A stretch of DNA of 64,000 nt from Scytonematopsis contorta HA4267-MV1 (lineage in GTDB: Bacteria > Cyanobacteriota > Cyanobacteriia > Cyanobacteriales > Nostocaceae), in NCBI GenBank assembly GCA_019359035.1, contig JAHHIC010000079.1, positions 1-64,000 of the forward strand, written 5' to 3'. Each line of letters opens with the position of its first letter. The stretch's first letter is position 1. The notes beneath the pieces were generated by a model. The model ran no database searches. It was not told the DNA's origin and worked only from the letters and a program-made list of their open reading frames with translations. The position numbers were made by a program, and so were the translations under genes. This document shows positions 43,530 through 55,300 of this stretch, in pieces.

Positions 43530-46500
43530 ATGGAACCCATAGCAATTATCGGCATTGGTTGCCGCTTTCCAGGTGCTGAAAATCCAGAAAGCTTTTGGCA
43601 TTTGCTGCGGCATGGTATGCATACCATTACTGAAGTTCCATCAACTCGATGGGATGTTGATGCCTTGTATCACCCAGACGCAGCTACACCAGGAAAAATG
43701 AACACCCGTTGGGGCGCTTTTCTGGAACAGGTTGATATGTTTGAACCGAGTTTCTTTGGAATTTCTCCCCGAGAAGCAGAGTCAATGGACCCCCAGCACA
43801 GACTGGTCTTAGAGGTAGCCTGGGAAGCTCTGGAACATGCAGGACTGGCAGCAAATAAGCTAGCTGGCAGCCAGACAGGGGTGTTCCTTGGAATTGTTGC
43901 CAGTGACTACAGCAGGCTAGTATTTAACAATTTCCTCCATATAGACGGTTATGGCGGCATTGGTATCACGCCTAGCATTGCCGCGAATCGTCTCTCCTAT
44001 ATACTGAACTTGCACGGACCAAGCTTGGCAGTAGATACAGCTTGCTCCTCATCACTAGTAGCATTGCATTTTGCCTGTCAAAGCCTGCAAAGCGGTGAGT
44101 CTAATTTGTGCTTGGTAGGAGGGGTTAATTTGGTTTTGTCCCCCGAATACACTCTCACTTTTTCTCAAGCTCGGATGATGGCAGCGGACGGACTTTGTAA
44201 AACTTTTGACAAAGATGCCGATGGTTATGTACGTGGAGAAGGATGTGGTATAGTTGTCCTCAAGCGCCTTGGTGATGCCATCCAGGATAAAGACAATGTT
44301 TTAGCAGTTATTAAAGGCTCCGCAGTTAACCATGATGGTCTAAGTAATGGAATCACCGCACCCAATGGGCTTTCGCAGCAGGCAGTTATCAGGCAAGCAC
44401 TAAAAAATGCTGGGGTAGCGCCAGCCCAGATTAGTTATGTTGAAGCTCACGGTAGTGGCACTTCCTTGGGAGACCCAATCGAAGTTGAATCTATAAAAGC
44501 AGTATTAGGTCAAGGGCGATCGCCTCTTCAGCCATGTAGGATTGGTTCGATTAAGACGAATATCGGTCATTTGGAAGCGGCAGCGGGGATTGCTGGTCTA
44601 ATTAAGCTAGTTTTATCACTGCAATATCAGCAAATACCACCCCACCTGCATTTAAAACAGCTGAATCCCTTAATTCAGTTAGAAGGGACACCTTTTTCTA
44701 TACCTACTGAGTGCCAGTCTTGGTCTGTTGCTACAGAACCTCGCTTGGCTGGGGTAAGTTCATTTAGCTTTGGTGGCACAAATTGCCATGTCATCTTGTC
44801 CGAAGCCCCTAAACAAGAAACCAGAGCTAATGAAAGCGAACGTCCTGTTCACATTCTTGCCCTCTCAGCAAAAAGTGAGAAGGCTTTGAGAGAATTAGTA
44901 GAGCGCTATGAGGCTCATCTGGAATTAAACTTATCCGCAAAGCTAGCAGATATTTGTTTCACTGCCAATACGGCAAGACAGCACTTTGACCACCGCCTCT
45001 GCGTTACAGCAACATCTACAACACAGATGCAACAGGTGCTACGTGATTTCGCGAGGGGAAAAGAGACAGACTTGATAACTGGTCAAATACGCAGTCGCAA
45101 ACGCCCGAAGATAACTTTCTTATTTACTGGTCAAGGGTCTGTGTATCTCAATATGGGGCGTCAACTTTACGACACCCAACCTACATTCCGCGCCTACCTC
45201 GAACGCTGTGAAGAAATTTTACATCCCTATCTAGAACAACCTTTGCTCTCTGTCCTATATCCAGATATTAGCAATTCTTATTCAACATCTAACACCCAAA
45301 ATCTAAAATTATATGAGACCGCCTATACCCAACCTGCTTTATTCGCTCTGGAATATGCACTTTTCCAATTATGGAAATCTTGGGGTGTAGAATCAGATGC
45401 TGTAATGGGTCATAGTCTGGGGGAATATGTCGCCGCATGCGTCGCGGGGGTCTTCAGCCTGGAAGACGGTCTAAAATTAATAGCAACGCGGGGACGGTTA
45501 ATGCAACAGTTGCCTCCAGGCGGTGAGATGTTGTCTTTGTTCGCATCGGAGTCTGTTGTGCGAGAGATAATTGCCCCCTATGCCGAGCAAGTGGCGATAG
45601 CAGCTCTAAATAGTCCCAACAGTGTGGTGATTTCCGGTAGCAGTGAAGCCATAAGTGCTATTTATAACAGTTTATCAAAGCAAGGAGTAAAGGCAAAATC
45701 TTTACAAGTATCCCATGCCTTTCACTCCCCCCTAATGGAACCAATGCTAGCGGAATTTGACGCGATAGCATCGCAAATCACCTATAACAAGCCCCGGATT
45801 CCTCTAATTTCTAATGTTACCGGACAACAGGTGAATAGTGACATCAGCACTCCTGGGTATTGGGTAAATCATATACGACAGCCAGTCCGCTTTGCTGATA
45901 GTATGCAGACCCTATATCAGGAAGGATATAAAGTTTTTTTGGAAATTGGCCCCAAGCCAATTTTGTTGGGAATGGGACGCCAATGTCTACCAAAGGAAGC
46001 GGGGGTTTGGTTGTCTTCTCTGCACCCAAATCAGGAAGACTGGCAACAATTGCTGGAAAGTTTAGGGCAATTGTATATCACAGGAGTGGAAGTAAACTGG
46101 TCAGGATTCGACGTAGATTATATCCGCAGCAAAGTGGTGCTGCCCACTTATCCTTTTCAAAGAGAACGGTATTGGGTCAAAACAGATAACCACAATCATG
46201 AAAATCTGTATTTGTCAAGTATTGAAAACCATAAAGCTCTGCGAGCGAGCGAAACAGACGAACTCAGCAACTGGCTGTACGAACTGGAATGGCGACCGAT
46301 GGCTCGTTTTGGTGGGCAGTTACCATCAGAGTACTTCCTGACTCCATTAGCAATTGCTCGGAAACTACGTCCTCTGATGCCGAAGTTAGCCTCTCAAGCT
46401 AACTTGGATAGCTACAGTCAACTTATGAAGCAATTAGAAGCTTTGACTGTGGAATATGTCTTGCAAGCGTTAGAGGAGATGGGTTGGTCATTAAAAATAG

Positions 46501-49340
46501 GGGAACAATTCTCCACCGAATCCCTAGTCCAAAAATTAGGCATAGTCCCACAGCATCACCAGCTTTTCAACCTTCTGTTGGAGATGCTGGCGGAAGTAGA
46601 AATCCTGCGCTTCACCAAAAACCAGTGGACAGTACTCCAAACTTCCGAAAAAGTCAACAATCATCAAAAAAACCAGACCCTGCTCGCTCAATTTCCCAAC
46701 GCCAAGGCAGAACTCACCCTTTTGGAGCGTTGTGGTTCCCAACTTAGTGGGGTTTTGCAGGGAACAGCAGACCCACTGCAAATTGTTTTCCCTGAAGGGG
46801 ATTTAACTACAGCTACCCAATTGTATGAAAAATCTCCTGAAGCACAATTTACCAACACTTTAGTTCAACGTGCAATCACCAGTACCTTAGAAAAATTACC
46901 CAAAGACCGAGGAGTGCGGTTATTAGAGATAGGGGCTGGAACAGGGGGAACTACTAGCTACATCTTGCCTCATTTAAATCCAAAGCAAACAGAATATGTC
47001 TTCACCGATGTCGGAACTTTGTTTACCAGCAAAGCACAGGAGAAGTTTCGGGATTACCCATTTGTGCGCTATCAAAACTTGGACATCGAAAAAGACCCTA
47101 CACTTCAAGGGTTTAAACCCCACCAGTACGATGTGATTGTAGCAGCTAATGTAATCCATGCTACAACTTCTTTGCGACAGACTTTAGAGCATGTGCGGCA
47201 ATTATTGATACCTGGGGGGTTGTTAGTGTTGTTGGAAGCCACCACTCCGATGCGGTGGGTGACTTTATTTGCTGGACTGTTGGAAGGATGGTGGAAGTTT
47301 AGGGATTTTGATTTACGACCCAACCATCCCCTACTAAATGCATCAAAGTGGCAGCAACTGCTAATTGAAAGCGGTTTTTCCCAAGTGGCTACTCTCAAAG
47401 ATATTCAGGGAACAAAAGAGGTGCTATCCTCGCAGAGTGTGATTATTGCTCAAACGGCTGCAGCTCCATCTTTGTCTCCCAGTGAGGGATGGTTAATTTT
47501 CGCAGACCAACAGGGTATAGCTCAAAAGTTAGCCAACCAACTACGGACTGTAGGACATGTTTGTAGTCTGGTGTTTTCAGCAAAGGAGTATCAACAGATA
47601 GCATCAGATGTGTTTACCATAAACCCAGAAAATCCTGATGACTACTTACAACTGGTAACAGTGGTAAAAGCTAACCAGCCTAATTTAAAAACAGTGTTGC
47701 ATTTTTGGAGCTTAGATGCGCCAAAAACAGAGAAACTAACAGTAGAAGACCTGAAAGCAGCCTCAAAATCAGGATGTTGTACTACTTTATACTTGGTTCA
47801 TGCCTTGACCAAGACCAAATTTTTGCAGCAACCTCATCTTTGGCTGGTGACCCGAGACGCGCAGCCAGTTCTTCACATCAATAATTCAGTCTCAGGACTA
47901 GCTCAATCACCTTTGTGGGGAATGGGTAGAGTCATCTCTCTGGAACATCCCGAATTGTGTGTCCGAATGCTAGATTTAGACCCCAATGCAACGTCAAAGG
48001 GCTGTTGTGCAAAACTTTTAGCAGAACTCGGCGATTCAAATGGTGAAGACCATATTGCTTTTCGAGATGGACAGCGTTACGTAGCACGTCTGGTACATAA
48101 GAACTTTACAGAACATCAAAGTTTCCAATTCCGGTCTGATAGCACCTACTTAATTACTGGTGGTTTAGGTTTCTTGGGACTGAAGTTAGCCCGGTGGATG
48201 GTAGAGCAAGGAGTTCGTCAACTAGTATTAATCGGACGCAAAGGGCTTCCCGAACGTAAACATTGGGCAAACCTTTGCCAAAACAGTAATGAATGGAAAC
48301 AGGTTCAAAGCATTCAGTTATTGGAAAAGATGGGGGCTAGTGTAGCAGTGTATGCAACTGATGTCGCTGACCTGGCTCAAATGTCCTCAGTAATTAAGCA
48401 GGTCAATACTGCTGAAAAACCACTGCGGGGTATTATTCATGCTGCTGGTTTAAGTGGTCATCATGAATTAAACCAAATGAATAATCAAATACTTGAATCT
48501 ATACTTTGCCCTAAAACAGATGGAGCGTGGGTTCTGCATCAACTAACCAATGAGATAAGTCTAGACTTTTTTATCTGCTTTTCTTCGATAGGGTCAGTAT
48601 GGGGTTCGCTAGGTCACGGACATTATGATGCAGCGAACCAATTTCTTGATGTTTTAGCATATTATCGCCGCTCTCTTGGGCTGCCAGCTTTAAGTATAAA
48701 TTGGGGAAGTCTCGGTGTCGGAGGGATGGTTTCATCAGAAAGTTATGTCCACTGGATGAAGCAGATTGGGTTAGAAGAATTACGACCAGAGCAAGGATTC
48801 CATGCCTTAAGTTTCCTTTTAAAAACTAATGCTGTCCAAACAGTAGTGGCTAAGGTTAATTGGTCTATATTTAAGGAGTATTATAAAGTCAGGGGATTGG
48901 GAAAGCTACTTACTGATATAAGTATTCCTGCTGTAGAGCTAACAAAGCCTTCCATAGAAGCTGAGGAGTCTGCGCTTTTAGAACAATTAGAAATAGCTTC
49001 CTCAGGCGAAAAAGAAAGCATTTTATTGACTCACTTTCAAAATGAAATTGCTCAACTACTGCGAATGAGAGTTTCACAAATAAACGTACAAGAGCCTTTA
49101 AATAGGATAGGACTTGATTCCCTAATTGCTGTAGAATTGCGAAATCGAATTCGAGTAAAAATAGGAATAGATATTCCTGTTGTCAAATTTATAGAAGGTG
49201 TTAGTATTGCCGATATTGTAACTGAGGTAAGAAAGCAACTGGACAAAATTGATTTGAGTCAAAAAGTTGAGTTGGAAAATCATAAACAACTCCAGCAAAA
49301 AGAAGTGATGCAAGGGGAGCGAATAAGAGGTGAATTATGA
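43530..49340 (+). CDS. Type I modular PKS: KS-AT-cMT-KR-ACP
   Basis: The 1,936-residue single module has KS at 1-430 (active Cys in VDTACSSSL, His in EAHGSGT and NIGHLEAAA). AT lies at about 530-850 (GHSLGEYVAA near 626; HAFHS near 729, a malonyl-CoA type). A C-methyltransferase follows at about 920-1340 (LLEIGAGTGGTT near 1130). KR lies at about 1535-1720 (TYLITGGLGFLG; YDAAN near 1697) and ACP at about 1830-1910 (RIGLDSLIAVE). No DH or ER is present, so the product is an alpha-methyl-beta-hydroxy acyl unit. The KR lacks LDD and has a Trp before the active Tyr, suggesting A-type stereochemistry (low certainty). The ATGA overlap couples it to the NRPS. Confidence 0.93.
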   Translation: MEPIAIIGIGCRFPGAENPESFWHLLRHGMHTITEVPSTRWDVDALYHPDAATPGKMNTRWGAFLEQVDMFEPSFFGISPREAESMDPQHRLVLEVAWEALEHAGLAANKLAGSQTGVFLGIVASDYSRLVFNNFLHIDGYGGIGITPSIAANRLSYILNLHGPSLAVDTACSSSLVALHFACQSLQSGESNLCLVGGVNLVLSPEYTLTFSQARMMAADGLCKTFDKDADGYVRGEGCGIVVLKRLGDAIQDKDNVLAVIKGSAVNHDGLSNGITAPNGLSQQAVIRQALKNAGVAPAQISYVEAHGSGTSLGDPIEVESIKAVLGQGRSPLQPCRIGSIKTNIGHLEAAAGIAGLIKLVLSLQYQQIPPHLHLKQLNPLIQLEGTPFSIPTECQSWSVATEPRLAGVSSFSFGGTNCHVILSEAPKQETRANESERPVHILALSAKSEKALRELVERYEAHLELNLSAKLADICFTANTARQHFDHRLCVTATSTTQMQQVLRDFARGKETDLITGQIRSRKRPKITFLFTGQGSVYLNMGRQLYDTQPTFRAYLERCEEILHPYLEQPLLSVLYPDISNSYSTSNTQNLKLYETAYTQPALFALEYALFQLWKSWGVESDAVMGHSLGEYVAACVAGVFSLEDGLKLIATRGRLMQQLPPGGEMLSLFASESVVREIIAPYAEQVAIAALNSPNSVVISGSSEAISAIYNSLSKQGVKAKSLQVSHAFHSPLMEPMLAEFDAIASQITYNKPRIPLISNVTGQQVNSDISTPGYWVNHIRQPVRFADSMQTLYQEGYKVFLEIGPKPILLGMGRQCLPKEAGVWLSSLHPNQEDWQQLLESLGQLYITGVEVNWSGFDVDYIRSKVVLPTYPFQRERYWVKTDNHNHENLYLSSIENHKALRASETDELSNWLYELEWRPMARFGGQLPSEYFLTPLAIARKLRPLMPKLASQANLDSYSQLMKQLEALTVEYVLQALEEMGWSLKIGEQFSTESLVQKLGIVPQHHQLFNLLLEMLAEVEILRFTKNQWTVLQTSEKVNNHQKNQTLLAQFPNAKAELTLLERCGSQLSGVLQGTADPLQIVFPEGDLTTATQLYEKSPEAQFTNTLVQRAITSTLEKLPKDRGVRLLEIGAGTGGTTSYILPHLNPKQTEYVFTDVGTLFTSKAQEKFRDYPFVRYQNLDIEKDPTLQGFKPHQYDVIVAANVIHATTSLRQTLEHVRQLLIPGGLLVLLEATTPMRWVTLFAGLLEGWWKFRDFDLRPNHPLLNASKWQQLLIESGFSQVATLKDIQGTKEVLSSQSVIIAQTAAAPSLSPSEGWLIFADQQGIAQKLANQLRTVGHVCSLVFSAKEYQQIASDVFTINPENPDDYLQLVTVVKANQPNLKTVLHFWSLDAPKTEKLTVEDLKAASKSGCCTTLYLVHALTKTKFLQQPHLWLVTRDAQPVLHINNSVSGLAQSPLWGMGRVISLEHPELCVRMLDLDPNATSKGCCAKLLAELGDSNGEDHIAFRDGQRYVARLVHKNFTEHQSFQFRSDSTYLITGGLGFLGLKLARWMVEQGVRQLVLIGRKGLPERKHWANLCQNSNEWKQVQSIQLLEKMGASVAVYATDVADLAQMSSVIKQVNTAEKPLRGIIHAAGLSGHHELNQMNNQILESILCPKTDGAWVLHQLTNEISLDFFICFSSIGSVWGSLGHGHYDAANQFLDVLAYYRRSLGLPALSINWGSLGVGGMVSSESYVHWMKQIGLEELRPEQGFHALSFLLKTNAVQTVVAKVNWSIFKEYYKVRGLGKLLTDISIPAVELTKPSIEAEESALLEQLEIASSGEKESILLTHFQNEIAQLLRMRVSQINVQEPLNRIGLDSLIAVELRNRIRVKIGIDIPVVKFIEGVSIADIVTEVRKQLDKIDLSQKVELENHKQLQQKEVMQGERIRGEL

Positions 49341-52300
49341 ATTTAGTTGAGTTTTTACAAGAACTTTCAATTAAAGGTTGGCATCTTTGGAGTGAAGGTA
49401 CGCAGTTGGGCTACGATGCTCCCAAAGAAGAATCAACCGCCTCAGTATTAGCTCTATTAAAGCAACATAAGGCAGAAATTTTACAGTTGCTGCATCAGCG
49501 TCCAGATATCCTGAATGTTTATCCCCTCTCCTACGGACTACAATCAATGTGGTTCCTGTGGCAATTAGCACCTAGTAGTTGTGTTTATAACGTATCAGTG
49601 CCTGTTCGTATTTGCTCTCAAGTAGATGTGACAGCTTGGCGACAAGCTTTTCAAGCTCTATGCGAGCGTCACCCTATGCTAATGAGCACATTTCCTAAGC
49701 TAGGTCAAGTACCCATCCAACAAATACATCAACATCAACATCAAGAACTGGACTTTCTACAGATTAATGCCTCCACTTGGAGTGAAAATGAACTGCACAG
49801 GAGAGTGATTGAGGCTCACAAGCATCCCTTTGATATCGCTCGTGAATCGGTGATGCGTGTCAGGTGGTTCACGCGGTCATTTCAAGAGCATATTCTACTG
49901 CTGACAATACACCACATTGCTTGTGATGGCTGGTCGTTAGACATTATCTTCAAAGAGTTACCAAAACTATACCAAGCTCAACTGACCCGCGTCGATGTGT
50001 CCCTTCCCCCTCTACAATATTCATATCAAGATTACGTTCGCGCTCAACGCGAGATTTTGGATAGCCCAAAAGCAGAAATCCTCTGGAACTACTGGCAACA
50101 AAAACTTGCGGGCGAGTTACCAGCTTTAAATTTACCCACAGACCAACCGCGATCGCCCGTACAGACCTACAACGGTGCTGCCTATCATTTTAGATTATCC
50201 GAAAAGCTCAGTCAGCAACTTATAGAATTAGCTCAGAAGGAAGATGTCACGCTCTATATGCTCCTTCTAGCAGCCTTTCAAGTATTCCTTTATCGTTACA
50301 CAGGTCAGGAGGATATCTTAGTTGGTTCTCCCACATCAGGTAGAAGCAGACCTGAATATGCTCCAATCGTGGGTTACTTCGTCAACCCAGTCGTAATGAG
50401 GGTTTCGGCTTCAGGTAATCCCAGCTTTAAAGAATTACTCGCCCAAGTCCAGCGTACAGTATTAGAAGCAATAGACCATCAAGATTATCCCTTTGCATTG
50501 TTAGTAGAGCGCTTGTTGCCAAAGCGCGACCCCAGCCGTTCTCCGATTTTTCAAGTTTTTTTTCTGTTACAGCAAATGTCGGAATGGCGAAAGCTCCTCT
50601 CTGGCGAAATGAAGACATCGTTGGATTGGCAAGGACTGAAGGTAGAGGCTTTTGAAAGACCCATTCAGGAGTGTCAATTTGATTTCATACTAGAAATGAT
50701 ACAGGTCGGTTCGTCTCTTGGCGGACTCATTAAGTATAGTACTGACCTATTTAAGGAACAGACCATTGCCAGGATGGCGGGGCATTTTCAGACGTTGTTA
50801 GAAGCAATAGTGGCGGAGCCGACTTCTAGTATAGAACGACTGCCTCTACTGACAGCCTTCGAGCGGCAGCAATTACTGGTAGCAGGAAATAAAACTGACA
50901 CAGAACCAGGTCAAGATAAATCTATCAATCAATTGTTGGAGGATTTATTTGAGCCGCAGGAGGAGCGCACCCCAGAAATCCCAGGTGAGGAGACATGCAG
51001 GCAAAGGCAATTGGGAGAGCGTACAGAAGTCGTGCCTGTAGATTATCCGACTGATTTTTCAGTTTATGTTTTAGATACCTGTGGAGAACCAGTACCTCCA
51101 GGAGTAGCGGGAGAGGTTTATTTAGGGGATAGCAATTTAACAGAGAGTGGCTTACATCACATACAACAAACACCAATTAGTTTTGTAAAGCACCCTCAAC
51201 TAGGTCGTTTATTGAAAACAGGAAAACGGGGTTGCCATCGCTTGGATGGTTGTTTGGAGTTGCTAGAATCTACGGAACGACTGGTTTGGATTAAAGGGCA
51301 TCAAGTGGATCTGTTTGCTATAGAAAAAGCCTTGCTGGCAATTGTTGGGGTGGAAGATTGTCATGTACTGATGCGGCAACGGCAGCTAGTTGCTTATGTA
51401 GTTGCCTCAAAATCTTTCTTACCAGAGTCTCTCTACAGCCAGTTAAAGTCTCAACTGCCCAGCTATATGCTGCCAAGTGCTTGGGTATCAGTATCTAGCT
51501 TGCCACTAACAGTCAATGGAAAAATTGACTCCGAAGCACTAGCACAGTTGGAAGTCATTGATAGCGAGTTAGTGTCACGCTGGGAAGAGCAGTTGCAATC
51601 GCAGCCAGAAATTGAGCAAGTAGCAGTTGTAGTCCAGCCAAAAGTAAAAATTATTCCAAGAGTTCATATCTCTGACTTAGTATCATCCCACAGATTGGTG
51701 TTTGATGCAAATTTTCCTCAAGTTGAAGACGAATTGATTGAGAAAGACAAAAATAACTCTCGATTGGAAATAAACCAACCAGCCATCAGCGAAGGAGAGC
51801 CTCTAAGAAACCCAGAACAGGCGGAACAAACTTTAGGGAAAATACTGCAACGAGCAGCCCAAAAGAATTCGACTAAAGGTATAATATATATCCAACCGGA
51901 TGGAACTGAGTTTATCCAATCATATAAAGATTTATTAGATGATGCCCAAAAAATATTGGGGGGATTGAGAAAACTTGGTCTGAAGCCTCGAGACAAAGTA
52001 ATTTTTCAACTGTCAGCAAATCAAAACTTTATTAGTGGTTTTTGGGGATGCATACTTGGAGGATTTATACCTGTACCGATGTTTGCAGCCAGCACTGCTG
52101 TCACTAACAGTACTTTGAACAAGCTGCAAAATACCTGGCAGATGCTAGGAAAGCCTTTGGTGCTAGTAGATAACAACTTAGCCTTAAAAATTCGGCAATG
52201 GGCAGAAGGATTAAATTTAGAAAATTTTCAGATAGAAACAATAGAAACATTAGGAAAGGCAGAAGCAGATAAAAATTGGCATCATTCAACACCAGAGGAT

Positions 52301-55300
52301 TTAGCAATTTTACTGTTAACTTCCGGGAGTACGGGTATACCCAAAGCGGTAATGCACAGTCATCGCAGTTTGTTAAGCCGCAGTGCGGCAACAGTTGAGT
52401 TCAACGGTTTTAGCTCAGAAGATATTTCCTTAAATTGGTTTAGCTTAGACCATGTTGGGGGAATAGTTATGTTCCACCTTCGAGACGTTTATTTGGGATG
52501 TCAGCAAATCCATGCTTCAACAGAAATGGTGTTGCAAGAACCGACAAGGTGGTTAGATTGGATTAGCCAATATCGAGTGACAATTACTTGGGCACCAAAC
52601 TTTGCTTATGGGCTAATTGTGGAAGAACTAGAAAATCGCAAAAAGATAGCAAGTAAAGAAAAAACCCGCCCGACATGGGATTTATCGTCAATAAAGTTTA
52701 TTTTAAATGCAGGAGAAGCAATTGTTGCAAAAACAGTCAGAAGATTCTTAGAGTTATTAGCTCAATATCAGCTAGAAGATAAAGTAATGCATCCAGCCTG
52801 GGGGATGTCAGAAACTTCGAGTGCGGTAACTTTTTCATCTAAATTTTTGTTGTCCTCAACCACAGATGAGCAAAAATTTGTAGAAGTTGGGTCACCAGTG
52901 CCAGGGTTTGCAATCAGAATAGCAGACAATCAAAACCAGATAGTAAAAGAGACAATCATCGGACGGGTGCAGGTAAAAGGAGCCTCAGTCACATCTGGTT
53001 ACTATCAAAATACAGATGCAAACCAAGAAGCTTTTACAGAAGATGGTTGGTTTAACACCGGGGACTTAGGATTCCTTCAACAGGGATGCTTAACTATAAC
53101 TGGACGGCAAAAAGACATTATCATCATCAACGGTTTAAACTACTACAGCCATGAAATTGAAGCAGCGGTAGAAGAAACAGAAGGAGTAGAAGTTTCTTAT
53201 ACTGCTGCTTGTGCGGTGAGAAATTCTCACAGCGATACAGACAAACTAGCCATATTTTTTAGCACAACAAAAACTACAGAGAATAAAGAAGCAAGTTTGT
53301 TAAACGAAATTCGCTCCCAAGTAGTGAATCTTGTTGGCATCAATCCTGATTATTTGATTCCTGTAGAACGAGAAGTTATTCAAAAAACAGTAATAGGTAA
53401 AATCCAACGTTCCCAACTTAAACAACGTTTTGAAGCAGGTGAATTTAACTCGATTCTCAAACGGGTAGATTTATTGCTTTTAAATGCTAATACTATACCA
53501 AACTGGTTTTACCGTAAAGTCTGGCAACCCAAACGTGGCGTTTTTCTCAATCCTTTCCCTCAGGAAGCTTATACCTTAATATTTAGCGATTCTTTAGGAC
53601 TAGGGACATTCTTATCAGGGGAGTTGGAAAAACACCATCAGCCCTATATTCAAGTTTCTGTGGGTGAAGATTTTGCCCAAATCAGTCACAATAGCTATTC
53701 CCTGGTTCCCGAAAAAGCGGAACACTATCGGATGCTTTTAGAGCAATTGGGACAAGAAAATAAAAAGGTCGGTCAGATTATATACCTGTGGGGCTACGAC
53801 CAATATAGAGATGAAATTTCTCAACTAGAGGCTCTCGAACAGTCACAAAAGCAGGATTTATTTAGTTTGCTGTTCTTAGTTCAAGCCTTAGAACAAGCCC
53901 GGGATACAGAGAAGTCGGTGCAATTACTGTGGGTATCGAGTTACAGTCAGTCGATTGCACCAACCGATAAGATTGCGTATGAGAAAGGCACTGTTTTGGG
54001 TTTATTGAAAACAATTTGCCAGGAAATGCCTTGGTTAAACTGTCGCCACATCGATATATCAGTAGCTTCTGTTGAAGTCAATGGGACATATGTTTGGCAA
54101 GAACTTTGTAATTTTTCTAAAGAACCAGAAGTCGCCTATAGAAGCGGAAAACGCTTGGTTTCTGGTATCGAACTCATGGATTTATCTGCGGAACCTAAGC
54201 AAGAATTACCCTTCAAAATAGGTGGTATATACCTTGTTAGTGGAGGTCTTGGAGGTATTGGAATTGAAATTGCGAAGTACCTGCTAACAAATTACCAAGC
54301 GCGGCTGCTGTTGGTCGGTCGCACTCCCCTACCTGATGAAAACGTTTGTAAAACTACTTCCTTTCTTGCGCCAGAAGAATATTTATTTAATAAACCGCAG
54401 AGGCCCAGAGTAGGTGGAGAAAGAGAAATCAGAGATTCGGCAATGTTGCAGGGGGGAGGGAGTAATTTTGAGAGTGAAAGTGAACTTGCGAATAAAATTC
54501 GAGCTTATCAGCAATTGCGGAAATTACCAGGCTCGGTCATTTATGAAGCTGTAGATATCTGTGATTTTGCTCAGTTGCAACAGATAGTTACAACAACTGT
54601 ATCCCAGTGGGGAGGTCAGCTTGATGGGATTATCCACCTGGCAGGAATTTTGACTGAACAACTCCTTACATCCCAAACTCCGGAGAGTTTCGCTGCAGTC
54701 CTTCGTCCCAAGGTGCTGGGGACTTGGGTATTGCATCAACTACTTAAAAATAATCCCAAAGGTTTGTTTCTCCACTTTTCTTCAGTCAATGGCTTCTTTG
54801 GGGGTGCGGCTGTAGGTGCTTATTCTGCTGCGTCTAGTTTTATGGAAGCCTTTTGCAATTACCAGCAGACAAACACCAGTTTGCAAAGCTATTGCTTGTC
54901 ATGGAGTATGTGGGATAACACTGGTATGAGCCAAGGTTATCAAATGAAAGAGTTTAGCCGTGCCAAAGGTTATTTTGCCATCGCTCCCACACAAGGGGTA
55001 TACTCTTTACTAGCAGCTTTGTCTCATCGCCAAAGTCATTTGCTACTGGGTCTGGACGGTAGTAAACCCAATATTGCGCGTTTTACGTCAGAATATCACA
55101 ATCTACAACAGTTAGCTGCTTATTTCACCTCCAAGGTTAAAGAATTACCTGCTCCTGGGTTAGAGGGGTTGAAAGTGGGCGATTGCTTTGGTACACTAAG
55201 CCATTGCCTCTGCGTGCAACTCGCAGAAATGCCTGTAACTGAGACTGGAGAAATTGCTCGAGAAAAGTTGCTTGGCATTGACGCGGGTATTGGGGCTTTT